Shown here in pieces: positions 5,756 through 5,870 of a DNA stretch of 5,870 bases. The notes beneath the pieces are model-generated. The model made no database searches and was not told the DNA's origin. It was given only the letters and a program-made list of their open reading frames with translations. The stretch's first letter is position 1. Every line of letters begins with the position of its first letter. The stretch lies in contig JAISYD010000158.1 in the NCBI GenBank assembly GCA_031270145.1, positions 1 to 5,870 of the forward strand, written 5' to 3'. The DNA is from Planctomycetota bacterium. Its GTDB lineage: Bacteria > Planctomycetota > SZUA-567. The position numbers and the translations under genes are program-made.

Positions 5756-5870
5756 GCTCCCTCTGGGACGCGGACGGCAAGATGCTGGATTGCAACCAAA
5801 GGGTGGTCGAAATATTCGGGCTGACCGACAAACGCGACTATATCGAGCATTTTTACGACCTGAACCCGAA
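5746..5870 (+). pseudogene. PAS-domain reading frame without a start, running off the window
   Basis: The frame opens after TAA at 5743-5745 and continues to the window end, giving 41 residues. They read like the first half of a PAS sensory domain: SLWDADGKMLDCNQRVVEIF, then GLTDKRDYIEHFYDLNP. From memory this resembles PAS modules of multidomain signalling proteins (histidine kinases, diguanylate cyclases, hybrid sensors) in which an LWD..xxDCN..xxxLFGL..K..Y...F..L.P pattern is followed by an acidic or PDG segment. Such modules normally have several residues (EANxRxxxMLDATPL-like) before LWD. Here a stop is reached instead. The only in-frame start is ATG 5782 (residue 13), which would remove the first strand of the domain and has little ribosome-binding signal. 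I read it as 5'-truncated or frameshifted. A functional gene beginning at 5782 is less likely. What follows the window edge is unknown. Confidence 0.5.

Noticed and set aside
1..5870. CRISPR array, tRNA/rRNA, complete insertion sequence or riboswitch
   Set aside because: No regularly spaced repeats, no recognisable RNA gene pattern, no terminal inverted repeats flanking a transposase, and almost no non-coding space before 5692 in which a riboswitch could sit.

Overview
This is a GC-rich (by eye well above 60% G+C) bacterial chromosomal segment carrying one tightly packed run of eight genes, all on the + strand. The visible biochemistry is NAD(P), folate and pantothenate/CoA supply plus one membrane-phospholipid step, so this is core metabolism rather than an accessory island. 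The lineage cannot be fixed from the sequence alone. The ROK kinase, the GSHN variant in PlsY and the unusual PanC loop recall, from memory, proteins of the Planctomycetota/Lentisphaerota (PVC) side of the tree. A GC-rich deltaproteobacterium-like anaerobe is an alternative. Both are weak inferences.

Layout: (1) 1-624, C-terminal two thirds of a ROK-family sugar kinase, cut by the window edge. (2) 625-1467, NAD kinase nadK, with a TTG start directly after the kinase stop. (3) 1470-2384, quinolinate phosphoribosyltransferase nadC. (4) 2388-3038, acyl-phosphate glycerol-3-phosphate acyltransferase plsY. (5) 3039-3575, HPPK folK. (6) 3547-4227, a HAD-superfamily phosphatase overlapping folK by 29 bases. 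(7) 4214-5080, pantothenate synthetase panC, overlapping the HAD gene by 14 bases. (8) 5080-5691, a flavin-reductase-domain (flavoredoxin-like) protein overlapping panC by one base. Gaps between genes are 0-3 bases or overlaps throughout, and most starts have a purine-rich ribosome-binding site inside the preceding gene. This suggests one polycistronic, translationally coupled unit whose promoter lies upstream of the window.

How the genes fit together: NadC makes nicotinate mononucleotide, and NadK turns NAD into NADP. FolK activates the pterin for folate, and PanC makes pantothenate for CoA/ACP. PlsY uses acyl-phosphate made from acyl-ACP, which carries a pantothenate-derived group. The flavin protein would use FMN/NAD(P)H-linked redox chemistry. 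The HAD phosphatase is the member with no assigned substrate, and its overlap with folK makes a pterin or nucleotide phosphate worth testing.

The last 180 bases are different. After the flavin-reductase stop there is a 54-base spacer whose minus strand reads like a helix-turn-helix, followed abruptly by a PAS-domain reading frame (+ strand) with no start codon ahead of its first conserved residues. This looks like a rearrangement scar, a decayed gene or a sequencing/assembly problem. It is the least explained part of the window. I found no RNA gene, CRISPR array, complete mobile element or convincing terminator, and no clearly new system.
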